64,000 bases of DNA from Planctomycetaceae bacterium (GTDB taxonomy: Bacteria; Planctomycetota; Planctomycetia; Planctomycetales; Planctomycetaceae): positions 62,001-126,000 of the forward strand of contig PBSL01000036.1 of assembly GCA_002726205.1 (NCBI GenBank), in the 5' to 3' direction. Below are positions 53,579-62,360 of this stretch, in pieces. The notes under the pieces are model-generated. The model was not told the DNA's origin. It made no database searches and saw only the letters and a list, made by a program, of their open reading frames with translations. Each line of letters opens with the position of its first letter. Within the stretch, counting starts at the first letter, position 1. A program made the translations under genes and the position numbers.

Positions 53579-56239
53579 ATGGGGATCGGTTGTCGAACTG
53601 GTGGGTGGTTTCGGGATGGTCGGACGCCAGAAACCGCCTGGAACTGGTTGGGGATGATCGTTGTGATGGCGGTCACGGCGACGTGGCTGTCGGTGGTTTC
53701 GGCGCAGGAGAAGGTCTCGCAGGGGCAGGAGCGGGAGGAACGGCCGGCGGGCCGGTTCGTTGCAAAGGTCTACAAGGACGGTGACGGGACACACAAGTAC
53801 CAGGTGTTCCTGCCGGCCGGCTACGATGCCAACCGTCGCTACCCGGTCATCATGTACCTGCACGGGGCCGACGAGTGCGGTCGCGATGGGATCAAGCCGA
53901 CGCAGATCGGGCTGGGTCCTTACGTGCGGGCCCGGGCCGCGGAGTTTCCCTTTCTGGTGGTCTTTCCGCAGTGCGAGACAACCCGGGGACGACGATTCCT
54001 GGAACGCTGGCAGGCCGGTTCTCCGGATGGCCAGCGGGCGTTGAAGATTCTCGACGAGGTCGAGAAGGACTACAGCGTGGATCGCAGTCGTGAGATCCTG
54101 ACCGGTTGGTCGATGGGAGGATACGGGACGTGGAGCCTGGCGATCGCCCATCCGGAGCGGTGGGCGGCCGTGGTGCCGGTGGCCGGTGGCGGTGATGTCA
54201 CCAAAGTCGCCGCGGTCCGCGAAACGCCCGTCTGGGTGATCCACGGGCCGGGTGACCGAACTGTTTATCCCGAACAGTCGCGGCGGATGGTCGACGCCCT
54301 GAAACGGGCCGGCGGGCTCGTGCGTTACGACGAACCAAGGGACGAGACGCACTCGGTCTGGCAGCGAGCCTATGACAGTGCTGTCCTCGAGAAGTGGTTG
54401 CTGGATCCCCGTCAGCCGTTGCCGGAAAAATCCGTGGCTTTGGTGGCGCGAGGCACCAGGTTGCCGGTTGACCTGTCCCCGTTCGTCCCGGTGGCTCATA
54501 TCGGTGGCGCGGCGTACCTGCGGATCGGGACCGAGGTCCTGGATGCGATTGCCGGCGCGATCCCCTCGGCCATTCCCAAGGACATTATTTCCGGGACGCT
54601 CGAACCACTGGTCTTCAAGGACGTCGAGGGAAAGAAGAAGTACTACGAGGCGACTCTCGACAACATCTCCTACACGGGAGAAATCCAGGAGGTCTCGCTG
54701 GAGACCCAGGCCGATGCAAGCCTGCGTGCACGATTGGCTCTCAGGAACCTGACGGTGAAGTTTGGCCGGACGGTAATCGATCGGGTCAAGCTTGATGACA
54801 GGAAGGTCAACGGACGGCGAGAGTACTTCGAGAAGGATCGGGACAGGAAGTTCAGCACGGGCTTGACCGAGATTCGTGTCGCTCACGAGCGACCGGTCAT
54901 GCTGGAAATCGTGGTGCGGCCGACGATCAAGGACCGACGAGCCCGCCTGTCGCTGGTGAAGTCCTCTTTCTCGATTGACGAGGATCAATTCGTCGTCGTC
55001 GGTCCGAACAAGTCGGCGATCGAGGCGTCGGGGCTGTTCAAGGGACTCAAGCAGAACCGCGTCTACGACGAAATTGTCAACGGCCTGTCGGCGCAGCGGG
55101 GATTGTTTGAGGAGAAGGTTCGGGATGTTGTCCCGATGTTGCTGGAGGAAATGGAAGCGAAGCTGGATTTCGCGGATTCCTCGGACCTGTTTCGCAGTCT
55201 CTGGCCGCTGCCGGTCTTCCAGCCGCGGGTGCGGATTTGGCCCGAAGCGCTGACAGTGGAAAAAAGCGGCATTTCGGTGGCGATCGGGATGACCGTCGCG
55301 GCAGCCGATCCCGAGAAGGCACCCCGGAAACCTCGCGAGTTGACATTGGTCAAGGATCTGATCAACCAGATCCCGCGCACCGGGAACATGCGGATCGGGT
55401 TTGCCCCGGCATTGTTGCAGCCGTTGACGTCGTTGCTGATCGAGTCGGGTGTGGCCCGGGTCGATGTGAGGGACACGCCCGAGGAACTGGTACGAGAGCT
55501 GGGCAGCCGCAGCCGGCTGGTGAAGGTGATCCCGGCGCTGGCCGCGTTGCCGGCGACCACCGACGTGCGGACCGAACTGGTTTTGACGCGATCGATCGCC
55601 GTCATCCCGTCCGACGATTCGCCCTTGGCCTCGCGGGCCCCGATGAAATTTCGATTTTCGGTTCCCGGACTCGAGCTGGCCGTATCGACCCGCGAGAGTC
55701 GTGAGGGGCCGAACTGGCAGCCACTGGCCAGCTTCGCCGTGACTCTCGAACACATGGCCACGATGCAACTGTTGCCGCCCGAGAAGGGCGAACGACGACT
55801 GAAAGTCGGATTTGCTGCACCGCCAAAGATCACCGTCGTTGGCCGCTGGGCAAAGGGAGTCAGTGTCGCTGACCGGTCGTTGCACGACGACGTGTTTCAC
55901 CGGCAGTTCGACCGGGCCTGGCGGGCGTTTGCCGGCAAGGCGCTGGAGGCAACCGTGGCGGTCAGTGATTTTCAGTTCGGTGACGTGTCGCTGCCGCTGT
56001 TTGACATCGGGTGGGCCTCACCGATGATGTACGTTGAGTTTGGCCTGGCGAGTCGGACGAAGGCGGCTTCGCGGAAGGTCGGCCAGGCCGGTTTCGAACG
56101 ACCCGTCCCGAAGGCATCGGATTCGGGCAGGTCGAGACCGGCGGGAAGTGTCGCTCCTGCCGAGTTCTCTCGCCGCCGAGGCCTGCCGGGCACTCGATCC
56201 AGAAAAACGCGGCGTTCGCGGGAAGAACGTCGCCCCTAG
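53579..56239 (+). CDS. Alpha/beta hydrolase fused to a large domain of unknown function
   Basis: This is an 886-residue exported protein. A hydrophobic segment at about residues 23-41 acts as a signal or anchor. Residues about 60-280 form a phospholipase/carboxylesterase-type alpha/beta hydrolase: VIMYLHGADECGRDG (oxyanion loop), GWSMGGYGTW with nucleophile Ser178, VWVIHGPGDRTVYPEQ with the Asp, and DETHSVW with the His near 262. The remaining 600 residues are unlike any family recognised. They contain two or more long beta stretches with alternating hydrophobic residues (YYEATLDNISYTGEIQEVSL, ASLRARLALRNLTVKFG) and amphipathic helices, a pattern seen in tubular lipid-binding (TULIP/BPI) proteins. 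The C-terminal 60 residues are Arg/Ser-rich and disordered. Confidence 0.8.
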   Translation: MGIGCRTGGWFRDGRTPETAWNWLGMIVVMAVTATWLSVVSAQEKVSQGQEREERPAGRFVAKVYKDGDGTHKYQVFLPAGYDANRRYPVIMYLHGADECGRDGIKPTQIGLGPYVRARAAEFPFLVVFPQCETTRGRRFLERWQAGSPDGQRALKILDEVEKDYSVDRSREILTGWSMGGYGTWSLAIAHPERWAAVVPVAGGGDVTKVAAVRETPVWVIHGPGDRTVYPEQSRRMVDALKRAGGLVRYDEPRDETHSVWQRAYDSAVLEKWLLDPRQPLPEKSVALVARGTRLPVDLSPFVPVAHIGGAAYLRIGTEVLDAIAGAIPSAIPKDIISGTLEPLVFKDVEGKKKYYEATLDNISYTGEIQEVSLETQADASLRARLALRNLTVKFGRTVIDRVKLDDRKVNGRREYFEKDRDRKFSTGLTEIRVAHERPVMLEIVVRPTIKDRRARLSLVKSSFSIDEDQFVVVGPNKSAIEASGLFKGLKQNRVYDEIVNGLSAQRGLFEEKVRDVVPMLLEEMEAKLDFADSSDLFRSLWPLPVFQPRVRIWPEALTVEKSGISVAIGMTVAAADPEKAPRKPRELTLVKDLINQIPRTGNMRIGFAPALLQPLTSLLIESGVARVDVRDTPEELVRELGSRSRLVKVIPALAALPATTDVRTELVLTRSIAVIPSDDSPLASRAPMKFRFSVPGLELAVSTRESREGPNWQPLASFAVTLEHMATMQLLPPEKGERRLKVGFAAPPKITVVGRWAKGVSVADRSLHDDVFHRQFDRAWRAFAGKALEATVAVSDFQFGDVSLPLFDIGWASPMMYVEFGLASRTKAASRKVGQAGFERPVPKASDSGRSRPAGSVAPAEFSRRRGLPGTRSRKTRRSREERRP

Positions 56240-56379
56240 TTGACCATCCGGGCAGCTTGAATCGGCCCATCGACGGTGCCACAATGAACCCTCGTTTTCC
56301 GAGGTGTGGTTTGTTTTACGAATGACTCGGAGGCGTTTCCGACTGTAGAGTTCGCCTTTCGAGAGATAAGGGACACAGC

Positions 56380-57966
56380 ATGGCTACGATCACGCTCCAG
56401 GAAGGTCACACGGTCGGTATCGACCTGGGGACCACGTTTTCCTCGATCGCACAACTCGACGACGAGGGAAATCCCCAGGCGATTGTTAACACCGAGGGTG
56501 AGACGATCACCCCGTCGGTCGTGTTGCTCGGCGATGAAGAACGCGTGGTGGTCGGCCCGACGTTCGAGCGGATTGCGCAAGAGGCCCCGGATCGCATCGT
56601 CGAGGCGATCAAGCGGGAGATGGGGAACAAGGATTTTCACGTCATCTACCAGGACCGCAAGCTCACTCCCGAGTTCGTCTCCGCTTTGATCATCAAGAAA
56701 CTCAAGCAGGACGCCGAGAAGGTCATTGGCCCGATCGCCAACGCCGTGCTCACCGTGCCCTATTACTTCAACGACATTCGCCGGAAGGCGACTCAGGATG
56801 CGGGGCGAATCGCGGGGCTGAACGTCATTGACATCATCAACGAACCGACCGCGGCGACGTTGGCCTATGCCTGGGAAATGGGCGAGCTGGGACGGACGGA
56901 TCTCGAACAGGCCGAACGAACGATTCTCGTGTACGACCTTGGCGGCGGAACATTCGACGTGACCGTCGTGCGGTACACGCCGACCAACTTCAAGGTCCTG
57001 GCCACCGACGGAGACGTGATGCTGGGTGGGCTTGACTGGAGCCGCCGGATGGTCGATCACGTGTCCGACGAGTTCCAGAAGAAGTTCGAGATGGATCCGC
57101 GGGAGGATGCCGAGAGCCTGAGGGACCTGACGCAGGACTGCGAAGAGGCAAAGCGGCAACTCTCCGAGAGCGCCCAGGTGCGGATCGACGCCTACTACCA
57201 GGGCAACGAACTGACAGTCTCGATCACCCGTGGGGATTTCGAACGGCTGACCAGTGACCTGCTGCAGCGGACCAAGGACACCACCGAACTGGTGCTCAAG
57301 CAGGCCGACGTGGGTTCCGGTCAACTCGATGAACTGGTCCTCGTGGGGGGCTCGACACACATGCCCGTTGTTGAACAGATGTTGAGAGAGATCTGCGGTC
57401 GCGAGCCATCCCGTGCCGTGCATCCTGAGAAGGCTGTTGGCCACGGGGCGGCGATCCACGCGGCGATTCTCGAAGCCCGCGCCACCGGTGGTGAGTCGCG
57501 GATGGGCAAGGCGATCATCAACCGGCTCCGCGCGGTTTCGACCGCCGATGTCAACTCGCACTCGCTGGGTACCAAGATCACCAATCCCGCCGACCGTACC
57601 AGCAAGATCAACCACATCATGATCCCTCGTAACAACGAGTTGCCCTTCAACGTGACACAGAAATTCGTGACCACGTCGGACAACCAGCAACGGATCCACG
57701 TCTCGGTGCTCGAGGGTGAAGTTGCCGATCCCGATGCCTGTGCGACGATCGGTGATTTCTGGATCACCAACCTGCCACCGAACCTGCCCAAGGGGTCGCC
57801 CCTGGAGGTGACCTACGCCTACGATGCCGCCGGTCGCATCAACTGCTCGGCGAAAGAACTGACCGGTAACGCCGCCGCATCGATCGAGATTGTCCGGGAT
57901 TCGGGACTGGACGCCGATGGCGTCACTTCGTTTGAGAGTCTTGCCGAGAGTTACGTGGTCGAGTGA
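56380..57966 (+). CDS. Hsp70 family protein lacking the lid
   Basis: This 528-residue protein has a complete Hsp70 ATPase domain: HTVGIDLGTTFSSIAQL (phosphate 1), IANAVLTVPYYFNDIRRKAT, NEPTAATLAYAW, VYDLGGGTFDVTVVRY (phosphate 2) and LVLVGGSTHMPVVEQML (adenosine). A substrate-binding beta domain follows from about residue 390 (VNSHSLGTKI, IMIPRNNELPFNV). The helical lid and EEVD-type tail of DnaK (about 638 residues) are absent. AAGGGA precedes the ATG. It is therefore a DnaK paralogue with a specialised role rather than the housekeeping chaperone. The next gene, 78 bp away, encodes a J-like membrane protein that may be its partner. Confidence 0.93.
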   Translation: MATITLQEGHTVGIDLGTTFSSIAQLDDEGNPQAIVNTEGETITPSVVLLGDEERVVVGPTFERIAQEAPDRIVEAIKREMGNKDFHVIYQDRKLTPEFVSALIIKKLKQDAEKVIGPIANAVLTVPYYFNDIRRKATQDAGRIAGLNVIDIINEPTAATLAYAWEMGELGRTDLEQAERTILVYDLGGGTFDVTVVRYTPTNFKVLATDGDVMLGGLDWSRRMVDHVSDEFQKKFEMDPREDAESLRDLTQDCEEAKRQLSESAQVRIDAYYQGNELTVSITRGDFERLTSDLLQRTKDTTELVLKQADVGSGQLDELVLVGGSTHMPVVEQMLREICGREPSRAVHPEKAVGHGAAIHAAILEARATGGESRMGKAIINRLRAVSTADVNSHSLGTKITNPADRTSKINHIMIPRNNELPFNVTQKFVTTSDNQQRIHVSVLEGEVADPDACATIGDFWITNLPPNLPKGSPLEVTYAYDAAGRINCSAKELTGNAAASIEIVRDSGLDADGVTSFESLAESYVVE

Positions 57967-58044
57967 TCACGCCGTGTGTTTGATGGGTCGGGGTTCATCG
58001 GCTGCTGAACCCGCTGTTTCCTGTTCTGACAATTGAGACACCGC

Positions 58045-59055
58045 GTGGCCTTGGACGTCTACAAGGACTGGCTGGGAATTTCCGAGGAGATCCCTCGACC
58101 GCCGGATCTCTATTCCCTGTTGCGGTTGTCCCGCTTCGAGGACGAAGCCGACAAGATCCGTGCACACTACAAGAAACTCAATGCCCACGTCCGCAAGTAC
58201 GCCACGGGAACCTACCAGCTGGAGTCCCAGGAACTGCTCAACGAGCTTGCCAAGGGCATGCTCTGCCTGACCGATCCCGAGCGAAAACGCGAGTACGACG
58301 AAGGGCTCGGCCGGACATTCGAGGACGAGGACGATGTCCGACCGACGATCTCCCAGACCCTGGTGCGGCGGGGGATCGCGACGCGGGAACAGATGACCGA
58401 GGCGAAGGACTTTGCCGAGAAGCGAGGACTCTCGATTCGTGATGCTGTGGTGCAGATGAAGTTGACCGATGCCGAGACGGCGACCGAGGCGCTGGCCGGC
58501 GAACTCGGACTCCCCTACGTCGATCTCGAACAGCTCATTCCCGACGATTCGATTCTGGCAAAAGTCCCCCGCAACGTCGCCCGCCGAAATTCGGTGCTGC
58601 CGCTGTTTGTTGACGACGACATGCTGCTGGTCGCCTGCGTCGACGAACCGACGCATGAAATCGAGGACGAACTGAGACTGCGGGTCGGGGTGTCGATGCG
58701 GCGGGTGATCGCCAGTCCATTGGCGATCAACCAGGCGATCGCCAAGTACTACGCGGGTCTGGAGGCCGGCGCATCGGACAAGGCGGAACCGGAAGCGAAA
58801 AAGACCAAAGAGCCGAGGAAAAAAACGCCGCGGGCGGGCGAGGCTGGTGAGGACTTTGCCGAGACGCACCAGAGGAAACAGCTGGGGATCATCCTGATGT
58901 GCTGGAGCATCGCGTTGCCGGTGGTGCTGGATATCTGGGTTGTTCCCGGCACGGTCACGCGAATCATGCCCGCCTGGTTTCCCTACGTGGTCTCGCCACT
59001 GGTGTCGCCGGTCGCGTTGTTCCTGGTCTGGTCGCGGTTTTTCCGGAAGCGGTAG
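58045..59055 (+). CDS. J-like/MshEN membrane protein paired with Hsp70
   Basis: A GTG at 58045 gives MALDVYKDWLGI, the expected opening; a TTG at 58033 is also possible. The 336-residue protein starts with a J-domain-like helical hairpin at about residues 20-92 (DLYSLLRLSRF, IRAHYKKLNAHVRKY, LTDPERKREYDEGLG), but the HPD tripeptide needed to stimulate Hsp70 is missing. Residues about 100-245 are a MshEN/GspE N-terminal-like domain (ALAGELGLPYVDLEQL, VARRNSVLPLFVDDDMLLVA). A basic linker follows, then two C-terminal transmembrane helices. The tandem with Hsp70 suggests a membrane-tethered, perhaps nucleotide-signal-responsive, chaperone module. Confidence 0.85.
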   Translation: MALDVYKDWLGISEEIPRPPDLYSLLRLSRFEDEADKIRAHYKKLNAHVRKYATGTYQLESQELLNELAKGMLCLTDPERKREYDEGLGRTFEDEDDVRPTISQTLVRRGIATREQMTEAKDFAEKRGLSIRDAVVQMKLTDAETATEALAGELGLPYVDLEQLIPDDSILAKVPRNVARRNSVLPLFVDDDMLLVACVDEPTHEIEDELRLRVGVSMRRVIASPLAINQAIAKYYAGLEAGASDKAEPEAKKTKEPRKKTPRAGEAGEDFAETHQRKQLGIILMCWSIALPVVLDIWVVPGTVTRIMPAWFPYVVSPLVSPVALFLVWSRFFRKR

Positions 59056-59061
59056 CCCCGG

Positions 59062-59670
59062 TCACCAACCACTTCCTGTGGCATTGGTCCAGATCGCCCA
59101 GTAGACCGTCTTGTCGTCGATCTTGTGGTAGCGGTCGACGATTGCCCCGATGTAGTGCTCGTCCAACGGCAGCGTCAACGCCATTCTCTGGGCGTCGCCG
59201 GCACGAAACCTGGTCACGGTTCCGCCCAGGTCGGCGTAGAATTCGTCGGCGACCTTCCCGCGGGGTTTGCGGGGGTTGTAGTGGGCGACGTAGATCGTGT
59301 CGCCGGTCGTTTCGCCTCGGTGCACCAGGTCAACCTTGTATTTCAGGACGAACGCGTAGTTGTACAGCCCGTCGTTGGGCAGGAACTCGCCGGGCAATTC
59401 CACCAGCGTGGCGGTCACCTCGACGCTGCCGGCCGTCGTGACCTGTCCGCCGTCGCCGTAGCGTCCCGCCGGCGTGAATTTCATCTGGATCGCCAACCCC
59501 ACGCCGGCGGTTGCCAGGATCACCAGCCCCAGCAGGGTCCAGCGGACCATGGTGTTTTCGCTGCCGGACGCCCGGGTCCCGCTCGACTTCTCCGGGATCG
59601 AGGCCGAGGACTCCGCTGCCATGGGGTTGGAAGCTGCTGGGTCGGGTCGTGGATCGAGCTTGTCGGACAT
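59062..59670 (-). CDS. Membrane-anchored protein of unknown function
   Basis: The ATG at 59670 gives 202 residues; an ATG at 59706 would overlap the preceding gene by 20 bp. After a 40-residue disordered Ser/Pro/Asp-rich head comes one transmembrane helix (LLGLVILATAGVGLAIQM region). The outside part has beta strands (VEVTATLVELPGEFLP, NYAFVLKYKVDLVHRG, GDTIYVAHYNPRKPRGK) that could form a small barrel or immunoglobulin-like domain. The planctomycete habit of cytoplasmic disordered heads with one TM is seen elsewhere in this window. It follows the PD40 protein gene closely on the minus strand and ends 6 bp from the J-like gene stop. Confidence 0.65.
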   Translation of the reverse strand: MSDKLDPRPDPAASNPMAAESSASIPEKSSGTRASGSENTMVRWTLLGLVILATAGVGLAIQMKFTPAGRYGDGGQVTTAGSVEVTATLVELPGEFLPNDGLYNYAFVLKYKVDLVHRGETTGDTIYVAHYNPRKPRGKVADEFYADLGGTVTRFRAGDAQRMALTLPLDEHYIGAIVDRYHKIDDKTVYWAIWTNATGSGW

Positions 59671-59686
59671 GATCTCGGAGTCGATT

Positions 59687-60715
59687 TCAGCGGGAGGCCG
59701 TGACATCGACAAAGGTCCAGTGAGGCTCCCAGCAGTCGAGTAATGGCAGGACGGGTCCGTCGTGGGCATCGGGATGCTGCTTGCGGAGCGCCGGGCTCTT
59801 GCCGCCGATGATCGGAGCGTCGGCCAGTCTCATCAATCCGCCGGGTGCTCCGTCACGTTCCGAGCCTCCCCCGTCCTTCGGGCAGCGGGTAAACAGCACA
59901 TAGCGGCCGTCCGGCGACAACGCGCCCCCGTAAATGTGGCGACCATCTTCCCCGTAGATCATCCGGCGGCTGGAACCGTCTCCCGGTGCCATCCACAACT
60001 GTGTCCAACCGTACTTGGCCTGGTTGGCCGGCCGGTTGCTGAAGATCACGTGCTTGGAATCGGGGAACCAGTCGGGTGTGCAATTTCGAAAACGACTGAC
60101 CACACTCCAACGACCGCTGGTGACATCCATGCGGACGATGGTCCAGAGTTCCCCGCCGACGTTGGCGGTGCCACAAAACCACTTGCCGTCGGGCGACCAG
60201 AACAACTGTTGAAAGTAACCGGCCCGTTTCATCCGGCGGCGGATCGTTCCGGTGGCCACGTCGATGATCTCGATCCCCTTCAACGACAGGCAGGAGATCT
60301 GCTTTCCATCGGGACTCCAGCATCCCCAGGGGCGGGCGCCCAGGACTCGCGGATTGCGTCCCAGGGCATCGGCCAGGACCAGTTCGCCCTGGAATCCCCA
60401 GCGATCATGGCTGATGACCGTGCCGGTCTTGATGCGCCGGTAGAGCAACCGGCGGCTGTCCGGCGACCACCGCGGCGCCGCCTCGCTCCATTTCGGCGTG
60501 TCGGTCAATTTCCGACGCTGCGACCCGTCGGGCCGCATCAGCACCAGGTCCCAGTCGCCTCGCGGCTGCTTCACGCTGGTGACGACAAATCCTCTGCCGG
60601 CCACTTCTTTCCGCAACACGGTGACCGCGTCGGCCTTGTCGGCGGTGAGGGCCTGTGGAGCGAGTCCAAGCAGCACCAGGGAAAACGGAAGGATGGTCCG
60701 GATCACGGCTGGCAT
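59687..60715 (-). CDS. PD40/TolB-like propeller exported protein
   Basis: This 342-residue protein has a signal peptide (ILPFSLVLLGLAPQALTA) and a propeller with PD40 motifs (PRWSPDSRRLLYRR, GCWSPDGKQISCL, LFWSPDGKWFCGT, PDWFPDSKHVIFSN, ALSPDGRYVLFTR). Cys residues occur in blades. It differs from the PD40 protein at 13674 by lacking the KKAAE linker. TolB-like propellers usually bind peptides or sugars; no function can be given. It is 96 bp downstream of der and followed by a membrane-anchored protein of unknown function. Confidence 0.82.
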   Translation of the reverse strand: MPAVIRTILPFSLVLLGLAPQALTADKADAVTVLRKEVAGRGFVVTSVKQPRGDWDLVLMRPDGSQRRKLTDTPKWSEAAPRWSPDSRRLLYRRIKTGTVISHDRWGFQGELVLADALGRNPRVLGARPWGCWSPDGKQISCLSLKGIEIIDVATGTIRRRMKRAGYFQQLFWSPDGKWFCGTANVGGELWTIVRMDVTSGRWSVVSRFRNCTPDWFPDSKHVIFSNRPANQAKYGWTQLWMAPGDGSSRRMIYGEDGRHIYGGALSPDGRYVLFTRCPKDGGGSERDGAPGGLMRLADAPIIGGKSPALRKQHPDAHDGPVLPLLDCWEPHWTFVDVTASR

Positions 60716-60811
60716 GGGCGGGTCCTTTCGCGGTGGCTTGCGGCAACTCCAAGCCGACTCAGACTAATCCATGCTCCCAGGCGGTGTCCACCAGGTCCAC
60801 TGGCGGGTTCT

Positions 60812-62209
60812 TCAGTCCGCCTCGATCATGTCGGTCTCGGACCATTCGTGCAGAGCCCGTCCGGTTCCCTCGTCCCGCTGTCGCGGCCGCAACAGGATCC
60901 GGATCGGCACCTCCTTGAAGGGCAGCTCCTCGCGGAAGACACCCAGCAGGTACCTTTTCCAGGTTTCATTGAAAAGTTGCGGCAGGTTGCACTTCAGGAC
61001 GATCGTCGGAGGGCAGGTGTCGACCTGGGTGGCGAAGTAGATCTTGGGCCGCTTGTTGCGGCGGAATGGAGGAGCGTTCTTCTTGATCGCGGCCCGGACA
61101 ATGCGATTGAGTTGGCCGGTGCTGACCCGCTGCCGTGACTGCTTGAAGATCGATTGCGACAGGTTGATCAGTTTCTTGGCGTTGCGTCCGGTCAAGGCCG
61201 TGACGAACGCGATCGGTGCATGCCGCAGCATTCCGAACGACTCGACCAGGTACTGCGACCAACGCTCGGTCGTCATCCCGGCCTCCACGGCCAGGTCCCA
61301 CTTGTTGACGACGAAGATGCACGGCGTGTAGTTCTCGACGACGCTCTCGACAAGTTGTTTGTCGACCCGGGAGATCGTCTCCAGTGAGTCAAAGAACATC
61401 AGCACGACATCGGCTTGCTGGATGCTCTGGCGTGAACGGACCAGGCCGTAGAACTCGATGTCGTTGGCGATGCTCTTTCTTTTTCGTACCCCGGGCGTGT
61501 CGATGGCGACGAAAGCCTTCTTGTCCATCTCGAATCGCACGTCGATGCTGTCACGGGTCGTCCCGGGCACCTCGCTGGTGATCACCCGTTCATCGTCGGC
61601 GAGTGCGTTGATGAAGGTGCTCTTGCCGACATTTCTGCGACCGACCAGTGCCAGCTTCAGTTCCGGTTCGGTTGTCAGGTCCTCTCCGCTCTCGACCTCG
61701 TCGGGATCGGCCGGGGGCAGGATCTCGATCAACGATGCCAGCAATTCGCCCCGGTTTCGGTTTCCGATCACGCTGGTGGTAACCAGTGGAGCATCGACGA
61801 GTTCCAGGAAGGCCGGGGCCTCGTACTCGGTGCGAGGCGAGTCACACTTGTTGACGACCAGCAGGATCGGTTTCTGCAGGGGATGCAGCCGCTGGGCCAC
61901 CTCGCGGTCCAGCGGCGTGATTCCCTGCTGTCCATCGACGACGAACATCAGCAGGTCGGCACTCTCGAGTCCCACCTGGATCTGGTGTTCGATTTCCTCT
62001 TCGAGCCGGTCGGTGTCGTTGATGCCGATGCCACCGGTATCGACCAGTTCGAAGTACCGCGGACCGGCCTGCATCAAGTGGGTCACGCGATCGCGCGTGA
62101 CACCGGCTGTCGGATCGACGACGGATATCCTCCGCCGGGCGAGCCAGTTCAGCAGTGAACTCTTGCCGACATTGGGGCGGCCGATGATCGCGACACGAGG
62201 GACGGGCAT
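60812..62209 (-). CDS. der: GTPase Der (EngA)
   Basis: This is a 465-residue protein with two tandem GTPase domains and a KH-like C-terminal domain, the unique architecture of Der/EngA, needed for 50S ribosomal subunit assembly. The first domain has VAIIGRPNVGKSSLLNWLA (G1), a DTGGIG (G3) and NKCD (G4). The second has LALVGRRNVGKSTFINALA, DTPGVRKRK, and NKWDLA. The C-terminal part reads PIRILLRPRQR near the end. Length and motifs are normal. The gene is divergent from hpnC. Confidence 0.97.
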   Translation of the reverse strand: MPVPRVAIIGRPNVGKSSLLNWLARRRISVVDPTAGVTRDRVTHLMQAGPRYFELVDTGGIGINDTDRLEEEIEHQIQVGLESADLLMFVVDGQQGITPLDREVAQRLHPLQKPILLVVNKCDSPRTEYEAPAFLELVDAPLVTTSVIGNRNRGELLASLIEILPPADPDEVESGEDLTTEPELKLALVGRRNVGKSTFINALADDERVITSEVPGTTRDSIDVRFEMDKKAFVAIDTPGVRKRKSIANDIEFYGLVRSRQSIQQADVVLMFFDSLETISRVDKQLVESVVENYTPCIFVVNKWDLAVEAGMTTERWSQYLVESFGMLRHAPIAFVTALTGRNAKKLINLSQSIFKQSRQRVSTGQLNRIVRAAIKKNAPPFRRNKRPKIYFATQVDTCPPTIVLKCNLPQLFNETWKRYLLGVFREELPFKEVPIRILLRPRQRDEGTGRALHEWSETDMIEAD

Positions 62210-62283
62210 GAGTCAGACCGGGAGAGGAGGCCGTGGAATAGACGCTGGGGCGAGTGGTAACCGCGGCGGGGTCACCTGCCCGG

Positions 62284-62312
62284 TTGCAATGTCAACTGTA
62301 GCCAATTATGGG
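62284..62312 (+). promoter_or_regulatory. Possible promoter of hpnC
   Basis: TTGCAA (62284-62289) and TATGGG (62307-62312) are spaced by 17 bp, about 49 bp before the ATG at 62361. The -10 match is poor. Confidence 0.3.
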
Positions 62313-62360
62313 TACAGAACAATTGTCCGATGATGGAACCCGCGGGACACGCTGGCGAGG

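Noticed and set aside
53456-55900. 814-codon reverse open frame opposite the esterase-like gene
   Set aside because: It is antisense to a gene with clear hydrolase motifs and a promoter; its product is rich in Arg, His, Gln and Pro with no domain. High GC makes long antisense frames common.
56236-57699. 487-codon reverse open frame opposite hsp70
   Set aside because: Antisense shadow of a highly conserved gene, with no start signal and no recognisable domain.
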